64,000 bases of DNA from Didymella arachidicola (Eukaryota; Ascomycota; Dothideomycetes; Pleosporales; Didymellaceae): contig CM049988.1 of the NCBI GenBank assembly GCA_016630955.3, positions 62,001-126,000 on the forward strand, in the 5' to 3' direction. Under the pieces are notes generated by a model. The model did no database searches and had not been told where the DNA came from. It saw only the letters and a list, made by a program, of their open reading frames with translations. This document shows, piece by piece, positions 1 through 10,076 of this stretch (position 1 is the stretch's first letter; every line of letters begins with the position of its first letter). Both the position numbers and the translations under genes were made by a program.

Positions 1-61
1 CGAGCCAACGGGCAAGCGAGCCACTTTTGCCAAGCCCCCACTAAACTTCACATTAAATTAT
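1..61. repeat. edge of a pogo-type terminal repeat
   Basis: The first bases contain two copies of a GGGCAAGCGAGCCA-like word followed by CTTTTGCCAAG. This resembles the inner part of the pogo left ends at 36174, 38044 and 43129, where a doubled word is followed by CTTTTRCTAAGAC. It is probably the remnant left end of an element that starts outside the window. Confidence 0.35.
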
Positions 62-67
62 GGTATA

Positions 68-501
68 ACGTACCTCACGGGCGAACGCCGCACACGGGCG
101 AACGCCGCACCTAGTTTTACTAGTTAAATCTCTGTTTTTACTTCTAAATAACTCCTCTAATACTAGGTATTAATTGCTTAAATTTTTATAGTAGAGCTGT
201 AAGTATATTAAGAAACCATTTCTAAAATGTAGGAGCTATTACTAGAGTAGAAAATAAGCTATTTAAGATAATATAAATTGCAGGGATTATTTAGACCCAC
301 TTTTCTATACCTCTAGATCTAGAGGAGCAAGAGCTTAGCTACTTACAAGGCTTAAAGTACATGTACATAAGATATATATATTTAATTTTTAGAAGATTCT
401 ATAAGATAGTTCTAGAGCTATTAGCCTCTAGATGTTTGGTTTTCCCTAGTAAAACTAGGTGCGGCGTTCGCCCGTGTGCGGCGTTCGCCTATGAGGTACG
501 T
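68..501. mobile_element. 434 bp non-autonomous pogo-type element (MITE)
   Basis: The inverted ends begin ACGTACCTC and contain a doubled 17 bp word (ACGGGCGAACGCCGCAC at 76-110, reverse complement at 461-495). The ends extend to CTAGTTTTACTAG on the left and CTAGTAAAACTAG on the right. Flanking TA dinucleotides on both sides match the pogo/Tc1-mariner target. The interior is AT-rich with no reading frame, and similar AT-rich sequence recurs near 40.1 kb. It is a deletion derivative or MITE that needs a transposase supplied in trans. Confidence 0.7.
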
Positions 502-612
502 TATCTAGAATAACAATACCTATAACTTTAATAAGACAGGCTTTATAATAGGCTAGATCTTCTAAGAAGTAGTTATTATAGCTTTAGAAAGATTAAAAAG
601 GCTAAAGGTAGT
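502..612 (+). mobile_element. RIP-mutated pogo relic fragment
   Basis: This stretch aligns closely with the middle of the relic at about 38598-38712, including a degenerate version of the transposase NFDETGF region. It is cut on the left by the 434 bp element and on the right by the LTR at 613. Confidence 0.55.
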
Positions 613-1081
613 TGTTACGATCTCTGAAGGAAACAAGGTACTGATGGGAAGCGGGGCAAGCGCTTGGATGACAGCGTGTCACGTGTCACGTGACATGCGT
701 CGACATCCCGCCAAGAAGCGTCATCCCAAGAATCACAGGATGCCACCACATCCCGGGAAGACAATGCATCCCGAGTTACAAGGGAACAAGGCGCATTAAG
801 GGATACTCTAGCTTTCCCACTAAGTATATATTCTAGTAGGAACACAACTCTTACAGTGTGTGTTCAACCTAAGTTATCAAGTTTGTCTTTGGATCTCAAA
901 CCCAACCTTCGAGCTAGACAGTCTACTCTGTACTACTCATCGTTACCCTGCTCTCAAGACTGACAGATCGTATCTGTACACCTTATTGCAACCAACCCCT
1001 TCGGCTTCCTGTCACCGTACTCATCCCCGAGAACCAATAGAATTAGTGCTTACGAGCTTTGCTTAAAGTACGACTTCAACA
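613..1081 (+). repeat. LTR type A (469 bp), no target-site duplication
   Basis: It starts TGTTACG and ends CTTCAACA. The last ~240 bp match the LTRs of the complete gypsy element at 44977-52206. The U3 part carries CATCCC/GGGATG words and a palindromic GTGTCACGTGTCACGTGAC block. It is almost the same as the LTR at 34858-35325. The left 5 bp (GTAGT) and right 5 bp (CTAGG) differ, so this is not a simple insertion; the flanks belong to two different older sequences. Confidence 0.85.
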
Positions 1082-1518
1082 CTAGGTTAAACTATCTACT
1101 ATCTCTCTACTTAGGTAGAGTTACTTTAAGCTAAGTTAGATACTCTATAAAGGAAGGTACACTAAAGTAAGAGTTATTAGAAATAACCTAGAAAGTAGTT
1201 AGACCTATAATAGTATTATAAGTATTATAGTAGTGTAGTAATATAGTCCTCTTAGGCGTTCTATAAGGCTTAAGCTTATATAGTAGTTAAAGAACGTAAT
1301 AGGTAAGAAGAGACTCTAAAAAAAGTAGAGATAAAGGAGTTAGCAGCTGCTAATAAGCTCTATTGCAAGAAAATTACAGAAGAGAAGCGTAGGCAATAGG
1401 TAAGGGAGAAAGCTAAGCGTAATTAGGTTAAGGCAGAGAAGGCAGAATAGGCCGCTAAACGTAGGGCCTAAAAAGAGTGTTAAAAATAAGCTCTTAACGC
1501 TAAGAAAAGTATCTAATT
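1082..1518. repeat. 437 bp inverted duplicate of 31168-31604
   Basis: By eye this segment is an ungapped reverse complement of 31168-31604, with no difference seen in the parts compared. It is AT-rich, stop-riddled RIP-type sequence and starts exactly at the end of LTR A. The two copies are about 30 kb apart and bracket the biosynthetic cluster. Confidence 0.75.
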
Positions 1519-1535
1519 GTTATATATTATATATA

Positions 1536-3384
1536 ACGTGTTTTATCACCGAGCGGGCCACTATCACCGAGTGGGCCGCCCTCACCAACATCGCGTCTCT
1601 TACCGTCTATTACAGTCATGTCACCACAACACAACGCGCAATTAACCTACAACGAAGGCACACTATACCTTGCCATCCAGGCTACAAAAGGTCCTGTGCC
1701 TAATAGTACAAGACACGCGTCTAAAGCATTTGACGTCCCCCGAACAACGCTCCAACGACGACGCGACGGAAAGCCTTCACGACGCGATACCGAGCCCAAC
1801 TCAAAGAAGCTAAAGAAGACAGAGGAGGAGGCAATAGTGAGACGTATACTTGAGCTGGACGAGCGAGGGATAGGCGCTACAAGGACTATGGTGGAAGAAA
1901 TGGCCAATGATCTACTTGCTGCGCGCGGTGAAGGACCTGTTGGCAAGTGCTGGGTAGACAGGTTCAGAACGCGTACCAAAGAAGTCAAGCTTCGGCGCAG
2001 CCGTCCATACGATCGACAGCGAGCTCTGAACGAAGACGCACGCGTCATAACGCCCTGGTTCGAGCTGGTGAGGAAGACAAAGGAGAAGTACGGCATCCTT
2101 GATAAAGACACATACAATTTTGATGAGTCTGGGTTCATGATGGGCATAATATGCGCTCAGATGGTCTTTACAGGCTCTGAGAAGCGTACCAATCCAAAGA
2201 AGATACAGCCAGGCAACCGTGACTGGGTCACAATCATCCAGGGCATCTGCGCTGCTGGCTGGGCTATCCCGCCCTTCATTATCTTTGGTGGCAAGGTCCT
2301 TATATCAAGCTGGTACCCAGGCCTGCCTCGGGAATGGGTAATTGAAACAAGCGCCAACGGCTGGACAACAAATGAACTTGGTCTAAAGTGGTTGAAGCAC
2401 TTTGACGCGCATACAAAGGAGCGTACTGTGGGTGCGTACCGTCTACTAATTGTAGACGGCCACGAGAGCCACAACTCTGCTGCATTTCATCAATATTGCA
2501 CAGAACACAAGATTATTACCTTGTGTATGCCCCCACACTCGTCGCACCTGTTGCAGCCGCTTGACGTGGGCTGTTTTGCCCCCTTGAAGCGGGCGTACTA
2601 CGCTGAGATCGACAGCTGGACAAGGTACTCTGTCACGCAAGTTAAGAAAGAGACGTTCTTGCCAGCCTTTCGCATTGCTTTCGACAAGGCAATTACAACA
2701 GAAAATATCCTGGCAAGCTTCAGAGGCGCTGGTTTAGTTCCTTACGATCCAGAGCGAGTGCTATCAAAGCTTGATGTGGTGGTTCGCACGCCAACACCTC
2801 CACCACCAGAGGCCACCCCATGGGAGTCTAAAACACCAGCTACAATAAAAGAGATAGAGGCGCAATCAACGCTAGTTCGTGAGCGCATACAAAGGCACAG
2901 AGAATCACCTATCTCTCCTCTTCTGCAAGCAGTTGACTCGCTTGCAAAAGGCATGGCTATTATAGGTCATAATTCGGTGTTGCAGGCTCGGGAACTGGCA
3001 GGGCTTCGGAAGTCAATTAACGCGTTAACAGAGCAGCGCAGTCGCAAAAGAAGGTATATTCGGACAGAGGAGAGTCTTACAGTGGGTGACGTACAGGACT
3101 TAATGGCTGGGAAGGACGGTGGCGGTAAGGAGGCAGCCGAACAGCATGCAAAGCGGGTGCGCAAAGAGAGGCACTGTGGACGTTGTGGCAAGACTGGCCA
3201 CAACACGCGCACCTGCACTGTTGAGATTGTAGAGTCAGATAATAGCAACGCTTCTGAAGAATAACATAAGATAGATAATATATTTGCGCAGTGTTGTGGT
3301 TAAGTGTAATAGACGTGTAACAGACGTGATGTTGGTAAGGGCGGCCCACTCGGTGATGGTGGCCCGCTCGGTGATAAAACACGT
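1536..3384 (+). mobile_element. intact pogo/Fot-type DNA transposon (1849 bp)
   Basis: The terminal inverted repeats begin ACGTGTTTTATCACCGAG and run about 60 bp on each side, with TA duplicated outside (1534-1535 and 3385-3386). Each end holds two copies of ATCACCGAGYGGGCC, probable transposase-binding words. It contains one long uninterrupted transposase gene and shows no RIP-type decay, unlike its surroundings, so it is young and may be mobile. Confidence 0.9.
1618..3264 (+). CDS. pogo-family DDE transposase, intact
   Basis: A single-exon 548 aa protein. The N-terminus has a psq/CENP-B type helix-turn-helix (FDVPRTTLQRR). A Tc5-type HTH follows (GKCWVDRFRTRTKEVKLRRS), then the DDE_1 catalytic domain with its three acidic positions: YNFDESGF near residue 170, LLIVDGHESH near 280 and LQPLDVGCFAPLK near 315. 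The tail is basic and ends in a CCHC zinc knuckle (CGRCGKTGHNTRTC), a common add-on in fungal pogo transposases. The start ATG lies just inside the left inverted repeat. Family assignment is firm; current activity is an inference from its intactness. Confidence 0.93.
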   Translation: MSPQHNAQLTYNEGTLYLAIQATKGPVPNSTRHASKAFDVPRTTLQRRRDGKPSRRDTEPNSKKLKKTEEEAIVRRILELDERGIGATRTMVEEMANDLLAARGEGPVGKCWVDRFRTRTKEVKLRRSRPYDRQRALNEDARVITPWFELVRKTKEKYGILDKDTYNFDESGFMMGIICAQMVFTGSEKRTNPKKIQPGNRDWVTIIQGICAAGWAIPPFIIFGGKVLISSWYPGLPREWVIETSANGWTTNELGLKWLKHFDAHTKERTVGAYRLLIVDGHESHNSAAFHQYCTEHKIITLCMPPHSSHLLQPLDVGCFAPLKRAYYAEIDSWTRYSVTQVKKETFLPAFRIAFDKAITTENILASFRGAGLVPYDPERVLSKLDVVVRTPTPPPPEATPWESKTPATIKEIEAQSTLVRERIQRHRESPISPLLQAVDSLAKGMAIIGHNSVLQARELAGLRKSINALTEQRSRKRRYIRTEESLTVGDVQDLMAGKDGGGKEAAEQHAKRVRKERHCGRCGKTGHNTRTCTVEIVESDNSNASEE

Positions 3385-3522
3385 TATATTAGGGTAGAAA
3401 GAGAGTTTTAGTATAGTCTTAATAGAAGTATCCTATTTGCTAACTATTCTACTTGCTATATTTGTACGTTATAGGGTACGTTAATAGCTTTAAATTAAGC
3501 TACTGTTTTAGTGTTCGTAAGC

Positions 3523-3556
3523 GGGTATTGCGCCGGGCCGGGTATTGCGCCGGGCA
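3523..3556. repeat. doubled 17 bp GC-rich word
   Basis: Two adjacent copies of GGGTATTGCGCCGGGC(C/A). The layout resembles the doubled word inside the pogo ends elsewhere in the window, so this may be the end of an otherwise lost element. It lies about 400 bp upstream of the PAL gene at the point where RIP-like sequence gives way to normal gene-bearing sequence. A regulatory role cannot be excluded but nothing supports it directly. Confidence 0.4.
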
Positions 3557-3947
3557 GCTCGGTAGTGCATAGCCACGACGGAATTTTGTGTGCGGCCGGG
3601 AATAAGTCAGCATCTACCAACATTAGGATCTGAATTCATGTAATTCTTCCATTCAGCACCCTAAGAATGTCGATTGGGAGTCATCAAAGACATCCTTTCG
3701 TGATAGAGATGAAGGGGAATCCGAACGACTATGCCATCAAAGGGATGAGAGGATCCATAAAAGGATGGAAGGATTGAGGGAGCTGAGATTGGTAGATCCC
3801 GATGATAACTAGTCAGACGGGTCCTTGGCGAATCGTGATAGCCTTATCGGGATATCAAAAGAGAGGTGAATAGATAAGGGCATTTTGTTTTATGGTATTG
3901 CTTATAGGCGACACAGGCAAAGTCAAATATCTTGAGAATTAGGCCCT
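3557..3947 (+). promoter_or_regulatory. PAL upstream region
   Basis: About 390 bp of normal-composition sequence between the transposon debris and the PAL start codon. No reading frame or specific binding site was recognised. Confidence 0.3.
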
Positions 3948-6262
3948 ATGAATACTTCAACACCAACACCTCGATTCTATTCTGATCCCATGTCCTCGCG
4001 TCCGTTGCTTACGTTGGCGTTGAGCCTTCACGATCGTCTAGATGAGTTGTCCAACCGCGGCGAAATTCATCTAGTTGGGTATGATCTTGACGTTGCGGCA
4101 GTGGCTGCTGTTGCCCGGTTGGTATCCCGCATTATATGAACCAGAACGTGTATCTGACTTCCACTATAGACATGAGTGTCTACCTATAGTTGACGACGAG
4201 GAAGTCATTGCTAGACTGAGCGAAAGTACAGAGATTCTGCAACGGTCTTACAAAGGGTCGACAACGATATATGGTGAGTTGAAACAGGCATTTAGTGAAC
4301 ACGGTGGCTGATGATTTCGCAGGCGTACACACAGGGTTCGGTGGTAGCGCCGATACCCGGCCGGACGATTCATCTGGTCTGAGCAAAGGCCTGATGCAAC
4401 TACTTCAAACAGGAGTTTTGGTCGTGGAGAACTTGGACATTCCCGGACTTGACACACCACAGAATGTAATGCCAGAATCTATGCCTTCATCATGGACGAA
4501 AGCCACTACTGTGGTACGCATCAACCAATGTATCCGCGGACACTCAGCAATCAGGCATCAAACTGTGAAATCGCTTTTGAAACTCGTCGCAGCACAGATC
4601 ACTCCAATAGTGCCGCTAAGGGGCTCAATTAGTGCATCTGGCGATCTCATGCCACTGTCATACATCGCGGGGACTCTCGAAGGCAGTCCTGACATCTACG
4701 TAACCAAGGGCGGTGGCAAATTAGCCAAGATTATCTCGGCACATGATGCTTTGGGTGAAATAGGAATGGAACCGTTGAGATTGGGACCACGGGAAGGGCT
4801 GGGACTGGTTAATGGCACTGCGACATCAGCTGGCACTGCCAGTCTAGCAGTACTGGATGCTATCCAGTTGACATTACTCTCCACCGGTCTGACCTGCTTG
4901 GTATCCGAAGGCATGGCTGCAAGAGTAGAATGGTTACATCCATTTATTGCCGAAACTCGACCACATCCCGGGCAGCGCGAGGTGGCTGAAATTATGCGAG
5001 CTTTCCTCAAAGGCTCTCGATTGGTGTCAGGTCTAGAAGGAGAGGTCAGCACACACCAACACACACTAAATGTCCGCCCTGATGAAGGGTTACCACAAGA
5101 TCGATACCCATTGCGAACTTCCCCACAATGGTTGGGTCCGCAAATCGAAGATATCCTTTTGGCACATTCGCAAATCTCTATCGAGCTGAATTCTACTTCC
5201 GACAATCCCCTTACAAACTTAATCACCGGCGCCATACATCACGGAGGTAACTTCCAAGCGACTTCGATAACATCCGCCGTCGAGAAGATCCGAACCAGTC
5301 TACAGATGGTCGGAAAATTGCTTTTCAGCCAATGCACCGAAATGATAAATCACCAAATGAACGCAGGTCTACCTCCGAATCTTGCGGCAGACGATCCATC
5401 CGCATCTTTCTGCTGCAAAGGTCTAGACATCAATATAGCAGCTTACCAGTCGGAGTTATCCTATCTCTCAAACTCTATAAGCAACCATGTGCAATCCGCG
5501 GAGATGAACAATCAGGCAGTAAATTCGCTGGCTTTCTTATCAACCCGCTACACCATCAAAGCTATCGAATTGCTAGGTATGATGGTGGCCGGGGTCCTAT
5601 ATGCTGCATGCCAGGCAATGGATCTAAGAGTCATGCACGCTACCTTTCTGGAAACTGCGACTGCAACACTTCAAAAGGCTATCGCTGATCTACTACCAAA
5701 CGGCTTCAAGGCTGAAGATGTGGAAAGATCGTTGGCATCTGCTATTCGGGGGCTCCGAAATGCCTGGTGGAATAACGCTGGATCAGATGCATCGGAGAGA
5801 TGCTCACTCGCGGCAGTCGCCTTCGTTCAGGTCCTTTGCGACCCCTCCAAACATCATACGGATACACCTAAAGTGGAGATTTGTCTCGATTTGACAGCGA
5901 AAGAAATGCGTGAACTGCAGGATGACGTTCAATCACATTTGTCTCACGCGTATCATAAGCATCACTCGGTATTCTTGGAGAAGCCAACAACGGAGGAGTA
6001 TATCGGACAGGGTTCCAAGGCGATTTATCTGTGGGCTCGGCAGGATCTAGGCATACCAATGAACCGTGGTCTTGTTGACCACCCCTCACCAGGTTCAATT
6101 GGAAAGCGCACCATCGGCTCATACGTATCAATGATCTACCAGGGAATCCAGGATGGCAGACTCTTCCAAAGGTTCGCTACTGTAGTCAGAGAGGTAGGAT
6201 TGGGTAATGGAGGCACCAACTGCATTCGCAAGCGAGCATATGCCGAATACGAAATCTCGTAG
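3948..6262 (+). CDS. phenylalanine ammonia-lyase (MIO family)
   Basis: Three exons (3948-4117, 4170-4273, 4323-6262) give 737 aa, a normal fungal PAL length. Both introns are short GT-AG introns whose removal restores the family sequence, for example joining VAR|HECLP and IYG|VHTGFGG. The MIO triad Ala-Ser-Gly lies in SASGDLMPLSYIAG at about residues 196-198. GLVNGTATSAGTAS and ELNSTSDNPLTN are further active-site segments. The enzyme would deaminate phenylalanine to trans-cinnamate. As first gene of the cluster beside a CoA ligase, it probably makes the aromatic starter precursor. PAL has this role in squalestatin/zaragozic acid pathways; here it is inferred from context. A tyrosine/histidine lyase or aminomutase activity is less likely. 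Confidence 0.92.
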
Positions 6263-6416
6263 GCTGGTACCTTCGTCGCAGCCGCTAGTTATAGAACAGG
6301 GACTCAAAAATATAGACAGGAGGACATGAGTCGGTAATTTGCATGAACCCAATACTACGAAGCATGTTGTAGGGGACAAATGGTTACTACAGTGGTATCC
6401 AGCTGATATATTCCAT

Positions 6417-7597
6417 CTACCAATGCATGGAAAGAAAATCACAGCCATCTCGTATCCAAGCCTCCTCCATTGTCAACGATGCATCGAAGTTATGCTCTCC
6501 TGTCTTGGCTGACAGTAGTACTGATGTAGAAGGTGCTAGGACTTTTAGTTCATCGAAAAACATCTCCGAGCACTTGAAGGGTATCTACTGATGATGTCAG
6601 AAGATTATTCTGTGCACACAGATGTCACTCAGCCTTACTACAGAGTCATCCTCTCCATGTATAAGCCATAGAGGAGGAAGCTTTCCGACCTGTCTTAGCA
6701 GGGATGGAGTGTCGAGTCTCGAATCCGGCTTGATATTCATGAGATTGATCAAGCGACCTTGTTGCAGCAAGCACAGAAGTAACTCCCACATATTGAGGGG
6801 ATCCCCACCAGTCCGAACGCTACCCTTGCTCTGCTTGATATAAGAGCGTATCAGACCTTCTGCCTTCCGCGGGGGCGGTGGCATGGTCCCTAATATGCGC
6901 CTTGGTCGTGGAACTGTAAGGTTTGGGACGTTGTGGTACAATGGAGCGTACAGAGACACGATTACCTTGATGCTGTACTCTGGGTGCAGAAGAGCCGAGT
7001 GAACAGCCATGGAACCACCTCCGCTTTGGCCGACGCAAAGTATGCGCGTGAGATCCGGTTGAGTCTGCCATGAATTTGATTGCGCTAACGACGGCAGACA
7101 TGTGTGGAGCCAGTTCCAGAACGCGTCCACGTCGTCGAAGATATCTGCTCCCGTGGCTTCTGGCAGTAACCGATAATCGGGTGAAACGATGATAGCGTCT
7201 TGCGAAAAAGCATACTCGATCAACCTCAAGGGGAATTAGAACATGTTTCAATGCCGACACGGGGCTGCCATAACACTAACCACTCAGACCACCACGGCTC
7301 GTACAATCTCCCACCAACCACAAATCCCCCGCCATGCCAGAACACTAGTACAGGAGCTTGTCTTTGGGCACTTCCATGGGGTTTCTTTGGCGACAGAACA
7401 GATACAATCAGAGGGTGATTTTCGACCCTTGAGTATTCAAAATCTGACCTTGCGAACGAGGCGAATCGTGAGTTCCCAGGAAAATCCATGTTAAGGTCAA
7501 TAAAATCTCCAAAAGCTAATGTTCTGATATCAAGGTTGGTATTGTATCTAGGTATGAGTGTTGGCGCAATGATACGCAACGTCATACGTAAAATCAT
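6417..7597 (-). CDS. alpha/beta hydrolase (HSL/carboxylesterase type)
   Basis: Three exons on the minus strand (7597-7281, 7224-6639, 6584-6417) give 356 aa. The oxyanion motif is WHGGGFVVGG, the nucleophile elbow is VGQSGGGS, the acid lies in HGEDDSV, and the catalytic His is in GEHNFDASL in the last exon. The small last exon is essential because it supplies the His. The gene is tail-to-tail with PAL (154 bp apart) and upstream of the CoA ligase on the same strand. In the zaragozic acid pathway a hydrolase, the PKS and the citrate synthase suffice to make the core, so this is a candidate for polyketide release or editing. The start codon is uncertain; an upstream exon is possible. Confidence 0.85.
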
Positions 7598-7974
7598 CCT
7601 TCAATCCTGCATTCCTCAGCTCCACGGTACGACATGAGCTGAATCTTGAACTCAACGTCGTTACTTTGCGCTTTCTACATGATGAGCAATGTATGGCAAT
7701 TCTCTTCACGTGATCGGAAGCAGGTCACGTTTTCCTTTAAACTTGGCTACCTGGGCCTGTTCCAAGAAAGGCTTACGTCTGGTGAAGATGGGCCGAGGAG
7801 ACCACGATGATGTTCCGACTTGAAGGAGAGCACACGAGACCAAACTGAGACCAATGTCGCCAAGGTCAGAGATCAATTGATTTTATTGTTGTGTTTATTC
7901 ATCCTATAGAAACGATACACTGTAAGTCTTAACGCCAATTCTAGGACCTTGCCTTTAGAGGGCTCTTATCATGC
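7598..7974. other. intergenic region, hydrolase 5' / ligase 3'
   Basis: 377 bp between two minus-strand genes. It should contain the hydrolase promoter and the ligase 3' end. Nothing else was recognised. Confidence 0.3.
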
Positions 7975-9713
7975 TCAGCTGGTACCAGAGTCGACATTAT
8001 CGTAGTGCGCTCGAAGCTGATGTCTGAGGACACTCCGAAGTACCTTCCCACTTGGACTCCGAGGCAGCGAGTCTACAAGGTGGATCTCGCACGTAGCAAC
8101 TTTGAACCGTGCAACCTGTTGGAGTAAGTGGTGCTTGATGTCGGCTACAAGTAGCGATGGCCCTTTCGCAACAACAAACATAGCAACATGCTCCTTCGTG
8201 CCGGTACCATAACTGAGAGCAGCGGCATCGACGATACCGGGTATTTGGTGGAGGACCGCTTCAAGCTCCGCCGGGGATATTGTCCAACCATTCACCTTGA
8301 TGATGTCTTTGGCCCTGTCTATGATGTATACCTTCCCATCCGCACAGTACCCGATATCCCCAGTTCTTAGCCATCCATCATGGAGTGCTTCCTTTGTCGT
8401 ATCTGGATGTCCTTTGTATGCAGTCAGCAGCTGAGGTCCTTTCACCAACAGCTCTCCCACCTGGCGTCCGTCTGGGAGCTCGGCGCGCGAGACCTCGCTA
8501 ACGCGGATCTGACAGGTAGGTAAAGGCCTACCGATGGAGCCAGTGTCATCATGTTCAGGGTACCAGAAGGTGGCAAACCACCCGCCTTCAGTCATACCCC
8601 ACACCTGAACTATCCTGACCGAAGCACTATCGAAGAGTTGCAAGAAGCTTGCACGTAGTCGTGATGCCAAGGCTGCCCCTGCACATAATATCGTCCTCAA
8701 TCCCTGCAGCTTGAACCTTTTTCCTTCGTGTTTCTCAGTCCACTGGAGAATCTTGAGGAGCATCGCAGGTGCCGCCATCGTCTCCGTGATGCCGAACTCG
8801 TGGATTTTGTCTGCAAAACTCTCGTCGAATCGACGCATATAGAAAGATGGAAACCCTAGACGGATCGTATTCACCACCATCTCTGGGAACGAGAACGCAT
8901 GAAAAATGGGCGTGCAATACAATCGGCGGACCTGAAAAGGCTTCGCGGAGTTGCTGTCTTGACTACCGCCAGTCTCTAGTACCAACGAGCGGTGTGATCT
9001 CTGAACCATTTTTGGTAGGCCGGTAGTCCCTGATGTTGACATTGCAGTAGCTGGAGCATGATCGGGGATCTCTTGAAGTCTTCTTCGCAACGTAGCCTCA
9101 TCGCCATCAGTCAAGAGGCTATGCAGAGTGGCCAGATCATGCTTATTGTTTTTCCAGCGGAGACCGTTCTCGGTAGATCTATGGGCGGATATGTCGGAGA
9201 AGACTATGATTTCGATGTTTTGTCCGGGCGTAGTAATGGCCTGATCTATGACGTCTATGTAGCTCTGGTCGGTGATGACATATCGTGTCTCAGATTGCGC
9301 AAAGTGATGGGAAAGCTCAGCACTCGTGTACGCTGGATTTGTGCCCGTCCATTCACAACCAGAAGCCAGTATCGCGAGGACCAGGATGGGATAGATGATC
9401 TACTTCAGTTTTTGTCATTAGATCTCGCCAGTCTTCAATCAGTGGCGGAGGAGCTTACATCATTGTAAAGATGTACACAGACTGTGCTTCCAGGCTCAAA
9501 TGCTGCGCTAAGTTTGGCTACAAGATCTATAGCCTGTCTCTTGCTCAAGGAACGATCTGGTCGGTCGGCATCTATTAGGACCTGATCGGGTATCAGTTTG
9601 AGTGCGGTTGAGGAATACACTGTGAGACAACGTACAGGTCGATCTTCATCGTAACTACCTGAAAGTGCCCACGTGACAACGTTCCAGTTTTGTTCCAATG
9701 GAGAATCTGCCAT
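7975..9713 (-). CDS. AMP-forming acyl/aryl-CoA ligase
   Basis: Two exons (9713-9459 and 9399-7975), joined in phase as HLYND|IIYPILVLAILAS, give 559 aa, typical of 4-coumarate:CoA ligase-like enzymes. The P-loop STSGTTGLPK is at about residues 206-215. The hinge and C-terminal motifs GWLRTGDIGY, DRAKDIIKVNGW and PRSPSGKVLR (catalytic Lys) are present. There is no clear PTS1 tail (ends SGTS). It would activate cinnamate or benzoate, or a chain-shortened intermediate, as the CoA thioester for PKS priming. The gene is divergent from the beta-lactamase-like gene and co-directional with the hydrolase. Substrate assignment is inferred from the PAL neighbour. Confidence 0.92.
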
Positions 9714-10076
9714 CGCATTTGTTAACTAGCACTTGTTACTGGCGTAATACCTGGAAAGGTGCTCGCATGGACTTGCGACAGCATGATGCTTCTAAACACG
9801 CAGAGTCTCCAAGTCGCCCAAGAGTCGGGTTCCTCCAATCCCGGCAATTCTTGGACTAGGTAGTTTGATGATCCTACAATCCTGCGCAAACAACAACCCC
9901 GAAAAAGCACAGGCCAATGATGAAGCAGACCAGGCACAAGCACAATACTGTATCGAAGAAAAATATTGCAGTCCATGTCATACTGTGCAGTTTGATAATA
10001 TAGAGATAATTTGGATTTTACCTTCTACCACGTAACAAGCGGAAGTTTAACAACTCAGTGAATGTGATTGCTTAGT
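9714..10076. promoter_or_regulatory. divergent promoter, CoA ligase / beta-lactamase-like
   Basis: 363 bp between two divergent start codons, so both promoters must lie here. No convincing reading frame; no specific factor site identified. Confidence 0.5.

Noticed and set aside
860..1066. Near-identical 68-codon open frame in the shared 3' part of the LTRs (also 41923-42129 and 61722-61928).
   Set aside because: It lies wholly inside LTR sequence, is conserved only because the LTR module is conserved, and resembles no protein.
1647..2147. 166-codon frame opposite to the intact pogo transposase.
   Set aside because: It is a shadow of the transposase on the other strand; the plus-strand protein has clear domains.
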